Assembly (NCBI GenBank): GCA_965246745.1
Contig: OZ251980.1
Location: 868,001-932,000, forward strand
Reading direction: 5' to 3'
Length of the DNA: 64,000 nt
Origin: JANXMY01 sp965246745
GTDB taxonomy: Bacteria; Armatimonadota; Armatimonadia; Armatimonadales; Capsulimonadaceae
The notes beneath the pieces were generated by a model. That model had not been told where the DNA came from and did no database searches. It saw nothing but the letters and a program-made list of their open reading frames with translations. How positions within the stretch are numbered: position 1 is the first letter of the stretch; every line of letters starts with the position of its first letter. Positions 15,851-24,861 of the stretch are shown here, in pieces. Made by a program: the position numbers and the translations under genes.

Positions 15851-16977
15851 CGCGGCTTGGCAGGCCGGCGCGGCGGCGCTTCAGTTTCCGGGCGGCGCAG
15901 ACTCAGCCCCCAAATCGCCAGCGCGTACAGGCCGAACACCCACAGCCAGCGGCCCGAGCGCGGCGGTCCCGACGCCGTGCGGCGGCTGTGCGTTGGGCTT
16001 GACGGCAGCGGCGGAAACAGCGACGCTTCCTTTGTCGAAGCCGGGGCTGCCTTGTCCGCAGCTCCGCGCCGCGCTAAGCTGTGGACAAGCGCCGTGTACA
16101 GCCCTTCGCGCCGCTCAAAGTCCGCGCGGTCTGCCGGCGGCCCGTAATGCGTCTCCACTAAAACGCTGGGAATGTTCTGCCGCGTCAGCCACCGATGCGC
16201 CAGGTGCGGGTCCGAGTCCGCGCCCCAGGCCGTCGGGTGGACTTGATACCCCGAGGCCGCTAAATCTGCGACTTCCTGCCGCTGAAGCGCGTGCGCGGCG
16301 CGGCCTTCCTCGGTGCTCATCTCGCGCGGCACTTCCAGGCAGTCCAAGTTGTATTCGTCATTGCCGTCCCAGTTGTGGGCGTCCACTACCAAAGTCGGGC
16401 GGATCGCTTTCGCCGCCGCTGCCACGGCCCGCGTTTCCGGCTGCTGAAACACGCCCCAGTCGCGGTTGAGGTCCGCCCCGGCGGCGTTTCCTCGTGTCCC
16501 CGCCCCGGCACCATCGGGGTTGACCATCGGGGCGATGTAGAACGTGACGGAGTGCAGCGCCGCTTGCAATCTCGGATCGCCGCCCCCGGCGACTCCGTGG
16601 ATCAGCCGCAGCAGAGCTTCAGTAGACGCCGGCTCGTCGCCGTGCTGCCGGCAGAGCACGAGAATTCGTTTTGTCCGCGCCGGGTCGGTGTGTGGGTCAC
16701 TGAGGCGCACCAGCCAAATCTCCCGCGTGCCGCCTGCCGACTTGCCCAGCGAGACCAAGCGCACCCCCGGCGATTTTAGCCCGTCGGCCTGAAGCTGCGC
16801 GGTCATCTGCGCGTAGGTTGTGACCGCCGCTGGCTGCGCCCAAAGCGGCAGGGCGAAAAGCAGCGGCAGGGCGAAAAGCAGCAGCGTCGCGAAAAGCAGG
16901 ACGCGCAGGACAGCAGAGCGTGGGAACAAATTCCCACGCCCATAAATCGCTCCTGCATCGGTCCAAAAACAGTGCAT
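15769..16977 (-). CDS. Secreted, membrane-anchored M14 zinc carboxypeptidase
   Basis: About 402 residues. A hydrophobic N-terminal signal (VLLFATLLLFALPLLFALPL) precedes an M14 domain with zinc ligands in CRQHGDEPAST (HxxE) and VVDAHNWDG, substrate residues in VNPDG and DLNRDWG, and the catalytic Glu in VLVETHYG. A single C-terminal membrane helix (LWVFGLYALAIWGLSL) and an Arg/Pro-rich tail follow. It is probably a periplasmic peptidase acting on peptidoglycan peptides or proteins. Its ATG overlaps the alr stop codon (TGATG), and a second M14 gene lies on the other side of alr, suggesting a role in wall turnover. Confidence 0.85.
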   Translation of the reverse strand: MHCFWTDAGAIYGRGNLFPRSAVLRVLLFATLLLFALPLLFALPLWAQPAAVTTYAQMTAQLQADGLKSPGVRLVSLGKSAGGTREIWLVRLSDPHTDPARTKRILVLCRQHGDEPASTEALLRLIHGVAGGGDPRLQAALHSVTFYIAPMVNPDGAGAGTRGNAAGADLNRDWGVFQQPETRAVAAAAKAIRPTLVVDAHNWDGNDEYNLDCLEVPREMSTEEGRAAHALQRQEVADLAASGYQVHPTAWGADSDPHLAHRWLTRQNIPSVLVETHYGPPADRADFERREGLYTALVHSLARRGAADKAAPASTKEASLFPPLPSSPTHSRRTASGPPRSGRWLWVFGLYALAIWGLSLRRPETEAPPRRPAKPRYSSRKRDKTETISRSGQRRAESRPPR

Positions 16978-18086
16978 CAATCGAACCGATCAAGAAAAAC
17001 ACGCGGCAGGCGGGCGCTTGCCGTCAGCCGCCGCATCGGGATTTGAACAACGTCGCCCGCCGCGACGCCCGGCACGTCCGTGACATCCACAGTGCAGGTC
17101 TGCATCGCCACGCGTCCGACCACCGGCGCTCGCTGCCCGCGCACCGTGACCGTGACCGGGGCAGGCCGCAGCCACTGCCGCAGGCCCCGCAGCCCTTTCG
17201 CCGCGCTTTGCGGCGCGACCGTGAAGCCGTCGGCATAACCGACCGGCAGCACGGCAATCTTGGAAGCGCGGCGGGTCGTAAACTCGCCGCCGTAGCCGAC
17301 GGCGCGGCCGGCGGGCAGCGCACGGACCGCAACAATCCGCGTCCGCATCCGCCAAGTTTCTTCGAGCTTGAGCGTGCGCGGCACCGCCGCCGACGGATAC
17401 TGCCCGTATAAAATCGTGCCGGGCCGGACGGCGTCCAGCCGCATTTCGGGAAACCGCACCAGCGCCGCCGAGTTCGCGCAGTGCCGCAGGCCCGGCGCGA
17501 TGCCGCGCTTTTCGAGTTCGTCGAGCACGCCTTGAAACACGGCAAATTGCTTTCGGGTCGCCGCCTCGTCTTTTTCCAGCGCCCGCGCAAAGTGCGTATA
17601 GACTCCCGCAAGCCGCAGGCCCGGACTGCCGCTGATCTGCCGCGCGGCGGCCAGCGCGTCGCCCGGCAGCGCCCCCAAGCGTCCCATGCCCGTATCCACT
17701 TTGAGCTGCACTGCCGCCGTGACCCCAAGACGCGCCGCCGCCGCCGCCACGGCAGTGATTGTTTCCGCATCGCAGACGGTGAGGTCACACTCGGCTTCCA
17801 GCAGCGCAGGAATTTGATCCGGCAGCGGCGGCAGAAACACTAAAATCCGCCCTGTAATGCCCGCGTCCCGCAGCTCAATCGCTTCCGACGCCGTCGTCAC
17901 CGCAAAAAAGTCGGCCCCGGCGTCTTGAAACGCCTGCGCCGCTTCCCCCGCCCCATGCCCAAAGGCGTTCGCCTTGACGACCGCGATGGTCTGCACACCC
18001 TCGCCGGCCAGAGTTTTGACTGCGCCGAAATTAGACCGAAGGGCCGCGCGGCTGACTTCGATCCAGGCGGTTTCAAGTGGGTTCAA
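16977..18086 (-). CDS. alr: Alanine racemase
   Basis: A 369-residue PLP enzyme making D-alanine for peptidoglycan. Seen: VVKANAFGHG with the PLP lysine, VDTGMGRLG, CANSAALVRFPEM, VRPGTILYGQYPS, VGYGGEFTTRRASKIAVLPV with the catalytic Tyr on the second chain, and VGRVAMQTCTVDVTD. Oddities: Phe replaces the usual Tyr in KANAYGHG, and VGRVAMQ replaces VGRVSMD. It is flanked in the same operon by two M14 peptidases with overlaps of one and four bases. Confidence 0.93.
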   Translation of the reverse strand: MNPLETAWIEVSRAALRSNFGAVKTLAGEGVQTIAVVKANAFGHGAGEAAQAFQDAGADFFAVTTASEAIELRDAGITGRILVFLPPLPDQIPALLEAECDLTVCDAETITAVAAAAARLGVTAAVQLKVDTGMGRLGALPGDALAAARQISGSPGLRLAGVYTHFARALEKDEAATRKQFAVFQGVLDELEKRGIAPGLRHCANSAALVRFPEMRLDAVRPGTILYGQYPSAAVPRTLKLEETWRMRTRIVAVRALPAGRAVGYGGEFTTRRASKIAVLPVGYADGFTVAPQSAAKGLRGLRQWLRPAPVTVTVRGQRAPVVGRVAMQTCTVDVTDVPGVAAGDVVQIPMRRLTASARLPRVFLDRFD

Positions 18087-19189
18087 TCCGTGCCTTTGTC
18101 TTCCCCCGGCGCAGGCGGCAAAGCAGTGTTTCCGGCAGCCTCGGACACCAGCGCATCCCGGCCGCCCCCCGCATAGCGCAGCATCACTTCCATAAACTCC
18201 TCGTGCGCCGCCGCTCGGCTCGCGGCGCTCCGGCCGGACCCTGCCGTCCGATTGGTCTCAAACAGCACCGTCGGCAGCCCAAGCCGGATCGCAAGAAACC
18301 GATGCGCCAGCCGCGCCGGGTGCGTGTCCGTGACGGTGTGATTGACCACCGGAAAGCCCTCGGCGGCCATTGCCCCCGTCACGACCGCCTGCGCGTCCCG
18401 GCAGGCCGCGATCACGCTTGGAGACGCCCCGCTGTTTTCAGCGGCAGCTTCGGTAAAATCCGGGCGCGTGTCGTCGGGGTACAGCTCATGCTGATCGGTC
18501 ACGAAATTTGGGTGCAAGCGGCTGATCTCGGCATACAGCGCCTTTGTTTCCGGCTCCGTGCGCGTGATCCAGTCCCGGTTCAAATCTCGGTCGTGGGCAT
18601 TATGCCGCCGAAACGCTTCCGCGCCGTCCGGGTTCGCCATCGGGACGACATATACCGTTGCGGTCTTCAAGTACCCGGCCATCGGCGAGGTCTCGTCAGC
18701 CCGCACCAGTGTTTCAATAAAATCCAGTGCGCCTTCAGTAGACGCCGGCTCGTGCCCGTGCTGCCGGCACAAATAAAAAACGCGCGTCGGCCCGGAGCCG
18801 AGCGATACCATCCAAAGTTTTCTGCCGCGCACCGACCGCCCGAGGCTGAGGAGCGCCATGCGCTTCGCATGCGCCCGGTCATAGGCTAAAAGCTGGTCGA
18901 GCCGCTGCACCATCGCCCGGTAGCGAATCGTGCCGGGTGGGCGTGCTAAGTTTTTCTCCGCGCGGGCCGGAGCGAAACCGAGGATCAGCAGCAGGGCGAC
19001 AAAAAAGAGGAGGGCATCGGCTTTTGCGAGGGCGCAGACGCCAAGCCGCCGCCTGCGCGGCAGAAGATGTACTTCATTCGGTTTTCTTGTCCCGCGCAGG
19101 CGGGACCTTAGCGTCCGCGCTTCCCAGCGAGGGCGTGAACGCCCTCGCACACAGAAACGCCCTCGTTCACATAAACCCTGACCCCGCAT
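18083..19189 (-). CDS. M14 zinc carboxypeptidase whose 5' end lies in a family A repeat
   Basis: The mature part begins after a signal-like helix (ALLFFVALLLILGFAPARA). M14 residues are present: CRQHGHEPAST (HxxE), MANPDGAEAF, DRDLNRDW, VTDQHELYPDD and VLFETNRT with the catalytic Glu. No start codon exists just before the signal: the frame continues upstream through the inverted repeat at 19027-19166, and the only candidates are a GTG inside the repeat and the ATG at 19189. About 50 Arg-rich residues are thus repeat-encoded. It ends four bases into alr. Confidence 0.75.
   Translation of the reverse strand: MRGQGLCERGRFCVRGRSRPRWEARTLRSRLRGTRKPNEVHLLPRRRRLGVCALAKADALLFFVALLLILGFAPARAEKNLARPPGTIRYRAMVQRLDQLLAYDRAHAKRMALLSLGRSVRGRKLWMVSLGSGPTRVFYLCRQHGHEPASTEGALDFIETLVRADETSPMAGYLKTATVYVVPMANPDGAEAFRRHNAHDRDLNRDWITRTEPETKALYAEISRLHPNFVTDQHELYPDDTRPDFTEAAAENSGASPSVIAACRDAQAVVTGAMAAEGFPVVNHTVTDTHPARLAHRFLAIRLGLPTVLFETNRTAGSGRSAASRAAAHEEFMEVMLRYAGGGRDALVSEAAGNTALPPAPGEDKGTD
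19027..19166. repeat. Family A inverted repeat A1
   Basis: It contains CGAGGGCG-TGAA-CGCCCTCG on the right side and a degraded left partner. Nested hairpins lie between (GCCGC-CTGC-GCGGC and TCCCGC-GCAG-GCGGGA). It shares CTTGTCCCGCGCAGGCGGGA and CCTTAGCG with copies at 21.4 and 38.5 kb. It overlaps the coding start of the M14 gene. Confidence 0.75.
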
Positions 19190-19255
19190 CCTGACTGCCG
19201 TTCTTTCTTCTATTCTCGGGAAAAGCCCCGCACTTTTGCAGGGACCCCCCTGCGA

Positions 19256-20377
19256 TCATCCGCGCGGCTTCAGCTTCCGCACCAGCGTTTGCGCGGCCGG
19301 CTTGCCCTGCGTGTAAATCCAGTACGCCGGCTTGCTGTACACCAAATCAAACTCGCCGACATACTCCACATAGCGTGTCCCGAAGCCTTCTTTGAAGCGA
19401 TTTAGCCCTTGCAAATGGTCCTCTTTTTCAAGCGCCGCCGCCGCCTCGCCCTCCGCCCGGCGGCGCGGGCTGACTCCCCGGAAATCGTACCAAGCGCACC
19501 CGAGGTCCCGCGCCCACCGAATCATCGCCCACTGCATCGCATACGCCGGCATGACGTTCCGGTGTTCGTTCGCCGACTCGCCGTACACATACCACGCCTT
19601 GTCGCCGATCACAAAGCACAGCGCCCCGGACAAAATCTGTCCCTGGTAGCGGGTCATAAACAGCTTCGCCAGCCCCGCCGGAACCAGATGGTCCCAAAGT
19701 GTCTGGAAATACGACAGCGGCCGGGGCCGGAAGCCGTTCCGCGCCCCCGTCACCTGCATCAATTCATTAAAAACCCCTAAATCGTCGCGGGTTAAGTCAG
19801 GAACCATCTCGACCCCATGCTTTTCCAGCGCCAGCTTGATGTTGCGCCGCGTCTGCGGCTTAAACGACGCCAGCAGCTCGGCCTCCGTCCGGCCCGCCAA
19901 ATCAAGCTGCATCACGCAGCGCGGCTGCGTCCCGCCGAACCCCTGCACATCCGCCGACGCCGGCGGCGCAAAGCCGTGGCGGGTCAGCAGACGGGTCACC
20001 TCGGCCCGCTCGGCCGGCACCGCCGGGTCAATCTTCAGAAACCCCGCGCCGTCTTTGGCCGCACGGGTTTTGATCGCGTCCAGCAGCGCACGGAGCGCCG
20101 CGTCGTCGGTCCAGTCCGCCAGCAGCGGGCCGCGCGGGGCATAATAAAAGGGGCCGACCAGCGGCAGCTTGCGCTTCAAGATGGCCGCGCCGCCCGCCAG
20201 CGTGTCGCCCTGAAACAGCCCCAAGCGGAGCGGCGACCAATCTTGGCTTTTGACGCCGCCCCATTCCCACGACTGCAAAACATCGCCTTCGGGCACGCGC
20301 CCGACAAATGTGTTCCACAGGGCATGATCGGCGGGAGAAGACAGCTCGCGAACGGTGAAAGTGGCGGAAGAAGACAT
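19256..20377 (-). CDS. FemAB/FemX-type peptidyltransferase
   Basis: A 373-residue protein with the duplicated GNAT fold of Fem ligases. Seen: VLQSWEWGGVKSQDW, PFYYAPRGPLL, FLKIDPAVP, RRNIKLALEKHGVE, ELMQVTGARNGFRPRP and YDFRGVSPRR. FemX enzymes use aminoacyl-tRNA to add the first bridge residue to lipid II, so it fits beside alr and the M14 peptidases. The start is fixed by a -10 box (CATACT) six bases upstream; the transcript is leaderless. Confidence 0.88.
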   Translation of the reverse strand: MSSSATFTVRELSSPADHALWNTFVGRVPEGDVLQSWEWGGVKSQDWSPLRLGLFQGDTLAGGAAILKRKLPLVGPFYYAPRGPLLADWTDDAALRALLDAIKTRAAKDGAGFLKIDPAVPAERAEVTRLLTRHGFAPPASADVQGFGGTQPRCVMQLDLAGRTEAELLASFKPQTRRNIKLALEKHGVEMVPDLTRDDLGVFNELMQVTGARNGFRPRPLSYFQTLWDHLVPAGLAKLFMTRYQGQILSGALCFVIGDKAWYVYGESANEHRNVMPAYAMQWAMIRWARDLGCAWYDFRGVSPRRRAEGEAAAALEKEDHLQGLNRFKEGFGTRYVEYVGEFDLVYSKPAYWIYTQGKPAAQTLVRKLKPRG

Positions 20378-20383
20378 ACGGGA

Positions 20384-20412
20384 AGTATGGCACAGGGCCG
20401 GAAAAGTGTCAA
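20384..20412 (-). promoter_or_regulatory. femX promoter
   Basis: On the minus strand TTGACA (20407-20412), 17 bases, CATACT (20384-20389), then six bases to ATG. The -35 box overlaps the stop codon of the upstream lysR gene. Confidence 0.8.
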
Positions 20413-21305
20413 CCGGCCTCCCGCGCTTCCACCTGCCGCCGCACCGCCGCAAGAAAGTTTTGCAGCACCGGCGACGGGTCGTCCGTGCGCGACACAACCG
20501 CCAGTTCCGTGCGCGGAGCCGGCTCCGCGAGAGGCCGGTACACTACTCCATCCCGGCGCAGATGCTGCACGCTGGCCGGCAGCAGCGCAGCCCCGAAACC
20601 CGCCGCGACCAGGCTTAGCGCCGTCTGCATTTCGCGCACTTCCTGAGTCACGCGCGGCGTAAACCCGGCGGCCTCGCAGGCCCGGCGGACCGCCTCGGCA
20701 TAGCTCGGCGGCGGCAGCAGCGGAAACGAGATAAACGGCTCCTCGGCCAGCGCCGAAAGCGGCAGGGTTTCGTGCGCCGTCAGCCGGTGCCCCTCCGGCA
20801 GAGCAGCCAGAAACGGCTCCCGGTGAACACTGTCAATCGTCACTTCCGGCAGCGGCGCATACGGGCGGGCAAAGCCGACATGAATACTTTTGTCACGCAG
20901 GGCCGACGCCTGCTCGGCGGCATTGAGTTCTTGAAGCGACAGCGCAACCTCGGGAAACTCGGCCCGAAAGTCATGCAGCACGGCAGGCAGCAGGTCATAC
21001 GTCGCCGACGCCGCAAAGCCGATCCCGAGCCAGCCCGTTTCGCCCCGCGCCGCGCGTTTCGCGCCGGCCGCCGCCGCCTCGACGCTTGCTAAAATCTGCC
21101 GCGCCTCGGTCAAAAACGCCGCCCCGGCAGGCGTCAGCAGCACCCGGCGGCTGGTCCGGGCAAAGAGTGCGACCCCAAGTTCACGCTCAAGCTGCTGTAT
21201 CTGCTGCGACAGCGGCGGCTGGGCAATAAACAGCCGCGCGGCGGCTCGCCCGAAGTGCAGTTCTTCGGCCACAGTCACAAAGTAGCGCAAATGCCGCAGT
21301 TCCAT
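20409..21305 (-). CDS. LysR-family transcriptional regulator
   Basis: A 298-residue regulator. The winged helix is at residues 1-60 (MELRHLRYFVTVAEELHFGR, then LSQQIQQLERELGV), and the ligand-binding domain follows (GWLGIGFAASATYDLLPAVL, HVGFARPY). It resembles the CbnR/CatR/BenM branch that responds to aromatic or small organic acids. The start at MELRHL is the family's usual one. No obvious divergent target gene: a family A repeat and a methyltransferase gene lie upstream. Confidence 0.9.
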   Translation of the reverse strand: MELRHLRYFVTVAEELHFGRAAARLFIAQPPLSQQIQQLERELGVALFARTSRRVLLTPAGAAFLTEARQILASVEAAAAGAKRAARGETGWLGIGFAASATYDLLPAVLHDFRAEFPEVALSLQELNAAEQASALRDKSIHVGFARPYAPLPEVTIDSVHREPFLAALPEGHRLTAHETLPLSALAEEPFISFPLLPPPSYAEAVRRACEAAGFTPRVTQEVREMQTALSLVAAGFGAALLPASVQHLRRDGVVYRPLAEPAPRTELAVVSRTDDPSPVLQNFLAAVRRQVEAREAG

Positions 21306-21330
21306 AAAAGTTTTTCCCCAGGTATCGTCA

Positions 21331-21563
21331 GACAAAGTGCGAGGGCGTGAACGCCCCCGCTGGGGGGCGCGGACGCCAAGCCGCCACCTGCGTGGCGGAA
21401 GATGTAAATAATTTGTATCCTAATCTTGTCCCGCGCAGGCGGGACCTTAGCGCTTCGCTCCCCAGCGAGGGCGTTCACGCCCTCGTTACTATCAACACGC
21501 CCTCGCAATAACAAACGCCCTCGTTGCTATCAACACGCCCTTGTGCTCACGTCCTCGCACCCA
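21331..21563. repeat. Family A inverted repeat A2
   Basis: The arms GCGAGGGCG-TGAA-CGCC and CCCCAGCGAGGGCGTTCACG flank nested hairpins (CCGCCAC-CTGC-GTGGCGG; TCCCGC-GCAG-GCGGGA). A tail of four short spaced CGCCCTCG units follows. No gene is seen in 21306-21649. Confidence 0.85.
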
Positions 21564-21613
21564 AATGCCGCAGTTCCATACGCCGTACCTCTCAATCGTG
21601 CATTAAAGATATA

Positions 21614-21644
21614 TTGGACACGCATCAAATTATAGCGCATAATA
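21614..21644 (+). promoter_or_regulatory. Promoter of the methyltransferase gene
   Basis: TTGGACA (21614-21620), 18 bases, CATAAT (21639-21644), then five bases to ATG at 21650. Leaderless. Confidence 0.7.
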
Positions 21645-21649
21645 GCGCT

Positions 21650-22438
21650 ATGGAAAACATGCCGAAGCGCACCGCCAAAGAGCAGTTCGACACACAGGCC
21701 GCCGAATATGACGCTCAGTGGAATACCTGGAGCGAGGAAACGCTGAGCGCGATGCTGACCCTCGCCCGGCCCACGCCGACCGACCGGGTTTTGGACGTTG
21801 CCACCGGAACCGGCTTTGCCGCCCTGGCGTTTGCGCCCGAAGTGTCGTCGGTGATCGGTCTCGACGTATCTAGTGGAATGCTCCGGCAGGCCGAAAAGTT
21901 TGCGGCAGAGCGCGGCATCACCAACGCCGTGTTCCAGGAAGGCGCGGCGGAAGACCTGCCGTTCGCCGACGCTTCGTTCGACCTCGTGACCTGCCGGATC
22001 GCGCCGCACCACTTTCTCAGCGTCCCCAAATTTCTGGGCGAAGTCAGCCGCGTCTTGACTGTTGGGGGCCGGCTTGTGCTGGTAGACACGGCAGTCCCCG
22101 ACGACTCGCCCGAAGCCGCCGCCTGGCAAAACCGCCTCGAAGCGCTGCGCGACCCGTCGCACGTCGAAAACTACACGCCGGGCAGATGGCGCGAAATGGC
22201 CGAAGCCGCCGGCCTCCCTGTCGCCGAGTGCTTCGCGCACGGCGGCGTCATCACCATCCCCCTGGCCGATTGGATCGCCAAAGCCGGCTGCACGCCCGAA
22301 CAGGCCGCCGCCGTCCGGCAGACATTCGCCGATGCCCCCGCAAGCGCCCGCGCGGCGTTTCAGATACGGATGGATGCCGGCGGCGAAACGGTTTTCACCT
22401 GGCCGCGCGTCGTGCTATACTGTCACAACGGAGAATAA
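21650..22438 (+). CDS. Class I SAM-dependent methyltransferase (UbiE-like)
   Basis: A 262-residue protein with motif I VLDVATGTGFAAL, post-I VIGLDVSSGMLRQAEKFA, motif II EDLPFADASFDLVTCRIAPH and motif III EVSRVLTVGGRLVLVDT, typical of UbiE/COQ5-like methyltransferases acting on quinones, lipids or small metabolites. The substrate is unknown. The start is set by the promoter just upstream. leuC follows after three bases, and a TATACT box in the last codons probably gives leuC its own promoter. Confidence 0.85.
   Translation: MENMPKRTAKEQFDTQAAEYDAQWNTWSEETLSAMLTLARPTPTDRVLDVATGTGFAALAFAPEVSSVIGLDVSSGMLRQAEKFAAERGITNAVFQEGAAEDLPFADASFDLVTCRIAPHHFLSVPKFLGEVSRVLTVGGRLVLVDTAVPDDSPEAAAWQNRLEALRDPSHVENYTPGRWREMAEAAGLPVAECFAHGGVITIPLADWIAKAGCTPEQAAAVRQTFADAPASARAAFQIRMDAGGETVFTWPRVVLYCHNGE
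22416..22421 (+). promoter_or_regulatory. -10 box of leuC inside the preceding gene
   Basis: TATACT followed by GGAG seven to ten bases before the leuC ATG at 22442. This leader is short but has a ribosome site, unlike the leaderless genes. Confidence 0.55.
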
Positions 22439-22441
22439 AAA

Positions 22442-23848
22442 ATGCCGAAAACAATGTTTGAGAAGATTTGGGACGCCCACGTCGTCCGCGAGGAAGCCGG
22501 GCAGCCGGCGCTTTTGTATATTGACCTGCATTTGGTCCACGAAGTCACATCGCCGCAGGCATTCGAGGGCCTGCGGCTCACCGGACGCACCGTCCGCCGG
22601 CCCGACCTCACCGTCGCGACCATGGACCACAATGTCCCGACCACCAATCGAGCGCTGCCGATTGCCGATCAAATCTCCAAGCGGCAGATGGAAGCGCTGG
22701 CCCAAAACTGCGCCGATTTCGGCGTCACGCTGTATGACATTCACTCCAAGCGCCAGGGCATTGTCCATGTCATCGGCCCGGAGCTTGGACTCACTCAGCC
22801 CGGCATCACCATCTGCTGCGGCGACAGCCACACCAGCACCCACGGCGCGTTCGGCGCTCTCGCCTTCGGCATCGGCACATCCGAAGTCGAGCACATTCTC
22901 GCGACCCAGTGCCTGCCCCAGTCGCGGCCCAAGACAATGGAAATCCGTGTGAATGGGCAGCTCGGCCACGGGGTCACGGCCAAAGACATTATCCTTGCCA
23001 TCATCGGCAAGATCGGCACCGACGGCGCGACAGGCTATGCGGTCGAATACACCGGCGAGGCGATTCAATCGCTCTCCATGGAAGGCCGCATGACCGTCTG
23101 CAACATGTCTATCGAAGCCGGCGCTCGCGCCGGCATGATCGCGCCTGACGACAAAACGTTTGCCTATATCAAAGACAAGCCGTTTTCACCAAGCGGTGCC
23201 GACTGGGACACGGCCGTCGCCGAATGGCGCACATTGCCGTCCGATGCTGGGGCCGTCTACGACACGCTGGTCGAGCTTGACGCCGCCGAGATCGCTCCGC
23301 ACGTTTCCTGGGGCACCTCCCCCGGCATGGTCGTGCCTATCACATCCGCCGTCCCCTCCCCCGACGACTATGCCGACCCCGCCGACCGCCGCGCCGCCGA
23401 GCGGGCCTTAGAGTATATGGGCCTGACGCCGAGCGCCTTGCTCACCGACGTTCCCCTCGACACGGTATTCATCGGCTCCTGCACCAACGGCCGCATTGAA
23501 GACCTCCGTGCCGCCGCCGCCATTCTCCGGGGCCGCACCGTCCGCCCCGGCCTCCGCGCCCTCGTCGTCCCCGGCTCCGCCCAAGTCAAAATCCAGGCCG
23601 AAGCCGAGGGCTTAGACGTTGTCTTTAAAGACGCGGGCTTTGACTGGCGCGAAGCCGGCTGCTCCATGTGCCTCGGCATGAACCCCGACATTTTGCAGCC
23701 CGGCGAGCGCTGCGCCAGCACATCCAACCGAAACTTCGAAGGCCGTCAGGGCAAGGGAGGCCGCACCCACCTCGTCAGCCCCCAAATGGCCGCCGCCGCC
23801 GCCATTGCAGGACATCTCGTAGACATTCGCGAATGGTCAAAGAATTAA
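22442..23848 (+). CDS. leuC: 3-isopropylmalate dehydratase large subunit
   Basis: A 468-residue aconitase-family protein that isomerises 2-isopropylmalate to 3-isopropylmalate in leucine synthesis, with LeuD. Seen: VHEVTSPQAFEGLRLTGR, TMDHNVPT, CCGDSHTSTHGAFGALAFGI, and iron-sulfur ligands in FIGSCTNGR and CSMCLGMNPD. Length is normal. leuD is not adjacent: a Uma2 gene, a family B repeat and a small membrane ORF lie between them. Confidence 0.97.
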   Translation: MPKTMFEKIWDAHVVREEAGQPALLYIDLHLVHEVTSPQAFEGLRLTGRTVRRPDLTVATMDHNVPTTNRALPIADQISKRQMEALAQNCADFGVTLYDIHSKRQGIVHVIGPELGLTQPGITICCGDSHTSTHGAFGALAFGIGTSEVEHILATQCLPQSRPKTMEIRVNGQLGHGVTAKDIILAIIGKIGTDGATGYAVEYTGEAIQSLSMEGRMTVCNMSIEAGARAGMIAPDDKTFAYIKDKPFSPSGADWDTAVAEWRTLPSDAGAVYDTLVELDAAEIAPHVSWGTSPGMVVPITSAVPSPDDYADPADRRAAERALEYMGLTPSALLTDVPLDTVFIGSCTNGRIEDLRAAAAILRGRTVRPGLRALVVPGSAQVKIQAEAEGLDVVFKDAGFDWREAGCSMCLGMNPDILQPGERCASTSNRNFEGRQGKGGRTHLVSPQMAAAAAIAGHLVDIREWSKN

Positions 23849-23861
23849 ACCGAGGGATGTG

Positions 23862-24434
23862 ATGGTAAGAGGCCCTATTGTTTATCCGCCGCACCCAATC
23901 ACTTTTGAGCAATACATGGCGGAGGAACAGGTCAAGCGGCGGTACGATATCGTCAACGGCGTCCGCGTTTTTGCCGTGCCGCCGAGTTTCCGGCATCAGC
24001 GCATTCTCGGACATCTCCTATCGTCGTTCGGCGACTATGCAGACGCGCACGGCTACGATGCTCTGTTTTCGCTGTTCGATGTGCTGATTACGCGGGAGCC
24101 GTTTTGCACCCGGCAGCCCGACATGATGCTGGTCAGCAGGTCGCGTATGCGGACGCATAAAGACGGTGAGCCGCTGTCGGTCACGCCGGATTTGGTCGCC
24201 GAGATTGTGTCTTCGATTGACCGCGAATTGGCTCTGGAAAACAAGCTGCATGACTATGCGACACTCGGGGTCCAAGAATGCTGGATGGTGCGGCCGGACA
24301 GCGAAACCATCGAAGTTGCGTCCCTTGCCGGCGAAAAGATTACCGTTCTGCATACCTACGGCAAAGGGCAGGACGTTTGCTCACAGGCTTGCTCAGACCT
24401 TACGGTGCCTGTGCAGCCTGTTTTTGCGGATTAA
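23862..24434 (+). CDS. Uma2/DUF820-family nuclease-like protein
   Basis: About 190 residues with the Uma2 pattern: ITFEQYMAEEQVKRRYDIVN, QPDMMLVS, PDLVAEIVSSIDRELALENK and LGVQECWMVRPDSETIEV. The PD-(D/E)xK residues (D, E and a following K) are in place. The family is found in many copies in cyanobacteria and other genomes, often near mobile DNA; its biological role is unclear. It lies between leuC and leuD. GTG at 23859 is an alternative start. Confidence 0.88.
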   Translation: MVRGPIVYPPHPITFEQYMAEEQVKRRYDIVNGVRVFAVPPSFRHQRILGHLLSSFGDYADAHGYDALFSLFDVLITREPFCTRQPDMMLVSRSRMRTHKDGEPLSVTPDLVAEIVSSIDRELALENKLHDYATLGVQECWMVRPDSETIEVASLAGEKITVLHTYGKGQDVCSQACSDLTVPVQPVFAD

Positions 24435-24438
24435 GAAA

Positions 24439-24583
24439 CCATGTCCTGAAGGACACGGCTATTGGACGAAGACGCCGGGAACCCACCGCTTCGCGGGGCT
24501 AAGAATTGACTGTTCTGCTCCGAGTGCGCCGACCTCGTAGTTTGCGGCGTCTTCGTCCAATAGCCGTGTCCTTCAGGACATGG
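24439..24583. repeat. Family B inverted repeat B1
   Basis: Arms of about 39 bp are perfectly complementary (24439-24477 and 24545-24583). Each arm starts with CCATGTCC-TGAA-GGACACGG, itself a hairpin. The centre has ACCGCTTCGCGGGG. It begins four bases after the Uma2 stop codon. Confidence 0.9.
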
Positions 24584-24630
24584 CACTTTAAGAAACAGGT
24601 TTTCCTAGAGCAAGCCTGGTGGGGTGAGCC

Positions 24631-24861
24631 ATGTTCGGAAGCGGATGTTTGGAACTCATCATCGTCGCAGCGGCCTTCGCGGGCGCAGCCGCGTTTGTCG
24701 TTGCTGATGTGGTTTGCTTGCATACCGGTATCCCACCTTTGCTCTCCGTTGGCAGGGCTTCGCTTGCGGCGGCAATTTCTTTCGGCAGCGCTGCCTTATT
24801 TTTAACAATGGTTTCTGCCGCGCTTCATTACCTCAGCGGCAGAAACAGCAAAAAAGGATAA
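24631..24861 (+). CDS. Small two-helix membrane protein
   Basis: A 76-residue protein with two hydrophobic helices (LIIVAAAFAGAAAFVVADVV and AAISFGSAALFLTMVSAALH). GGTGGGG lies just before the ATG. It ends five bases before leuD and overlaps its ribosome site, so it may be translated with leuD. I do not recognise a family. Confidence 0.5.
   Translation: MFGSGCLELIIVAAAFAGAAAFVVADVVCLHTGIPPLLSVGRASLAAAISFGSAALFLTMVSAALHYLSGRNSKKG

Noticed and set aside
21524..21650. Upstream extension of the methyltransferase frame to 21524
   Set aside because: The extension lies in the tail of repeat A2 and before the promoter; the -10 box is five bases from the ATG at 21650.
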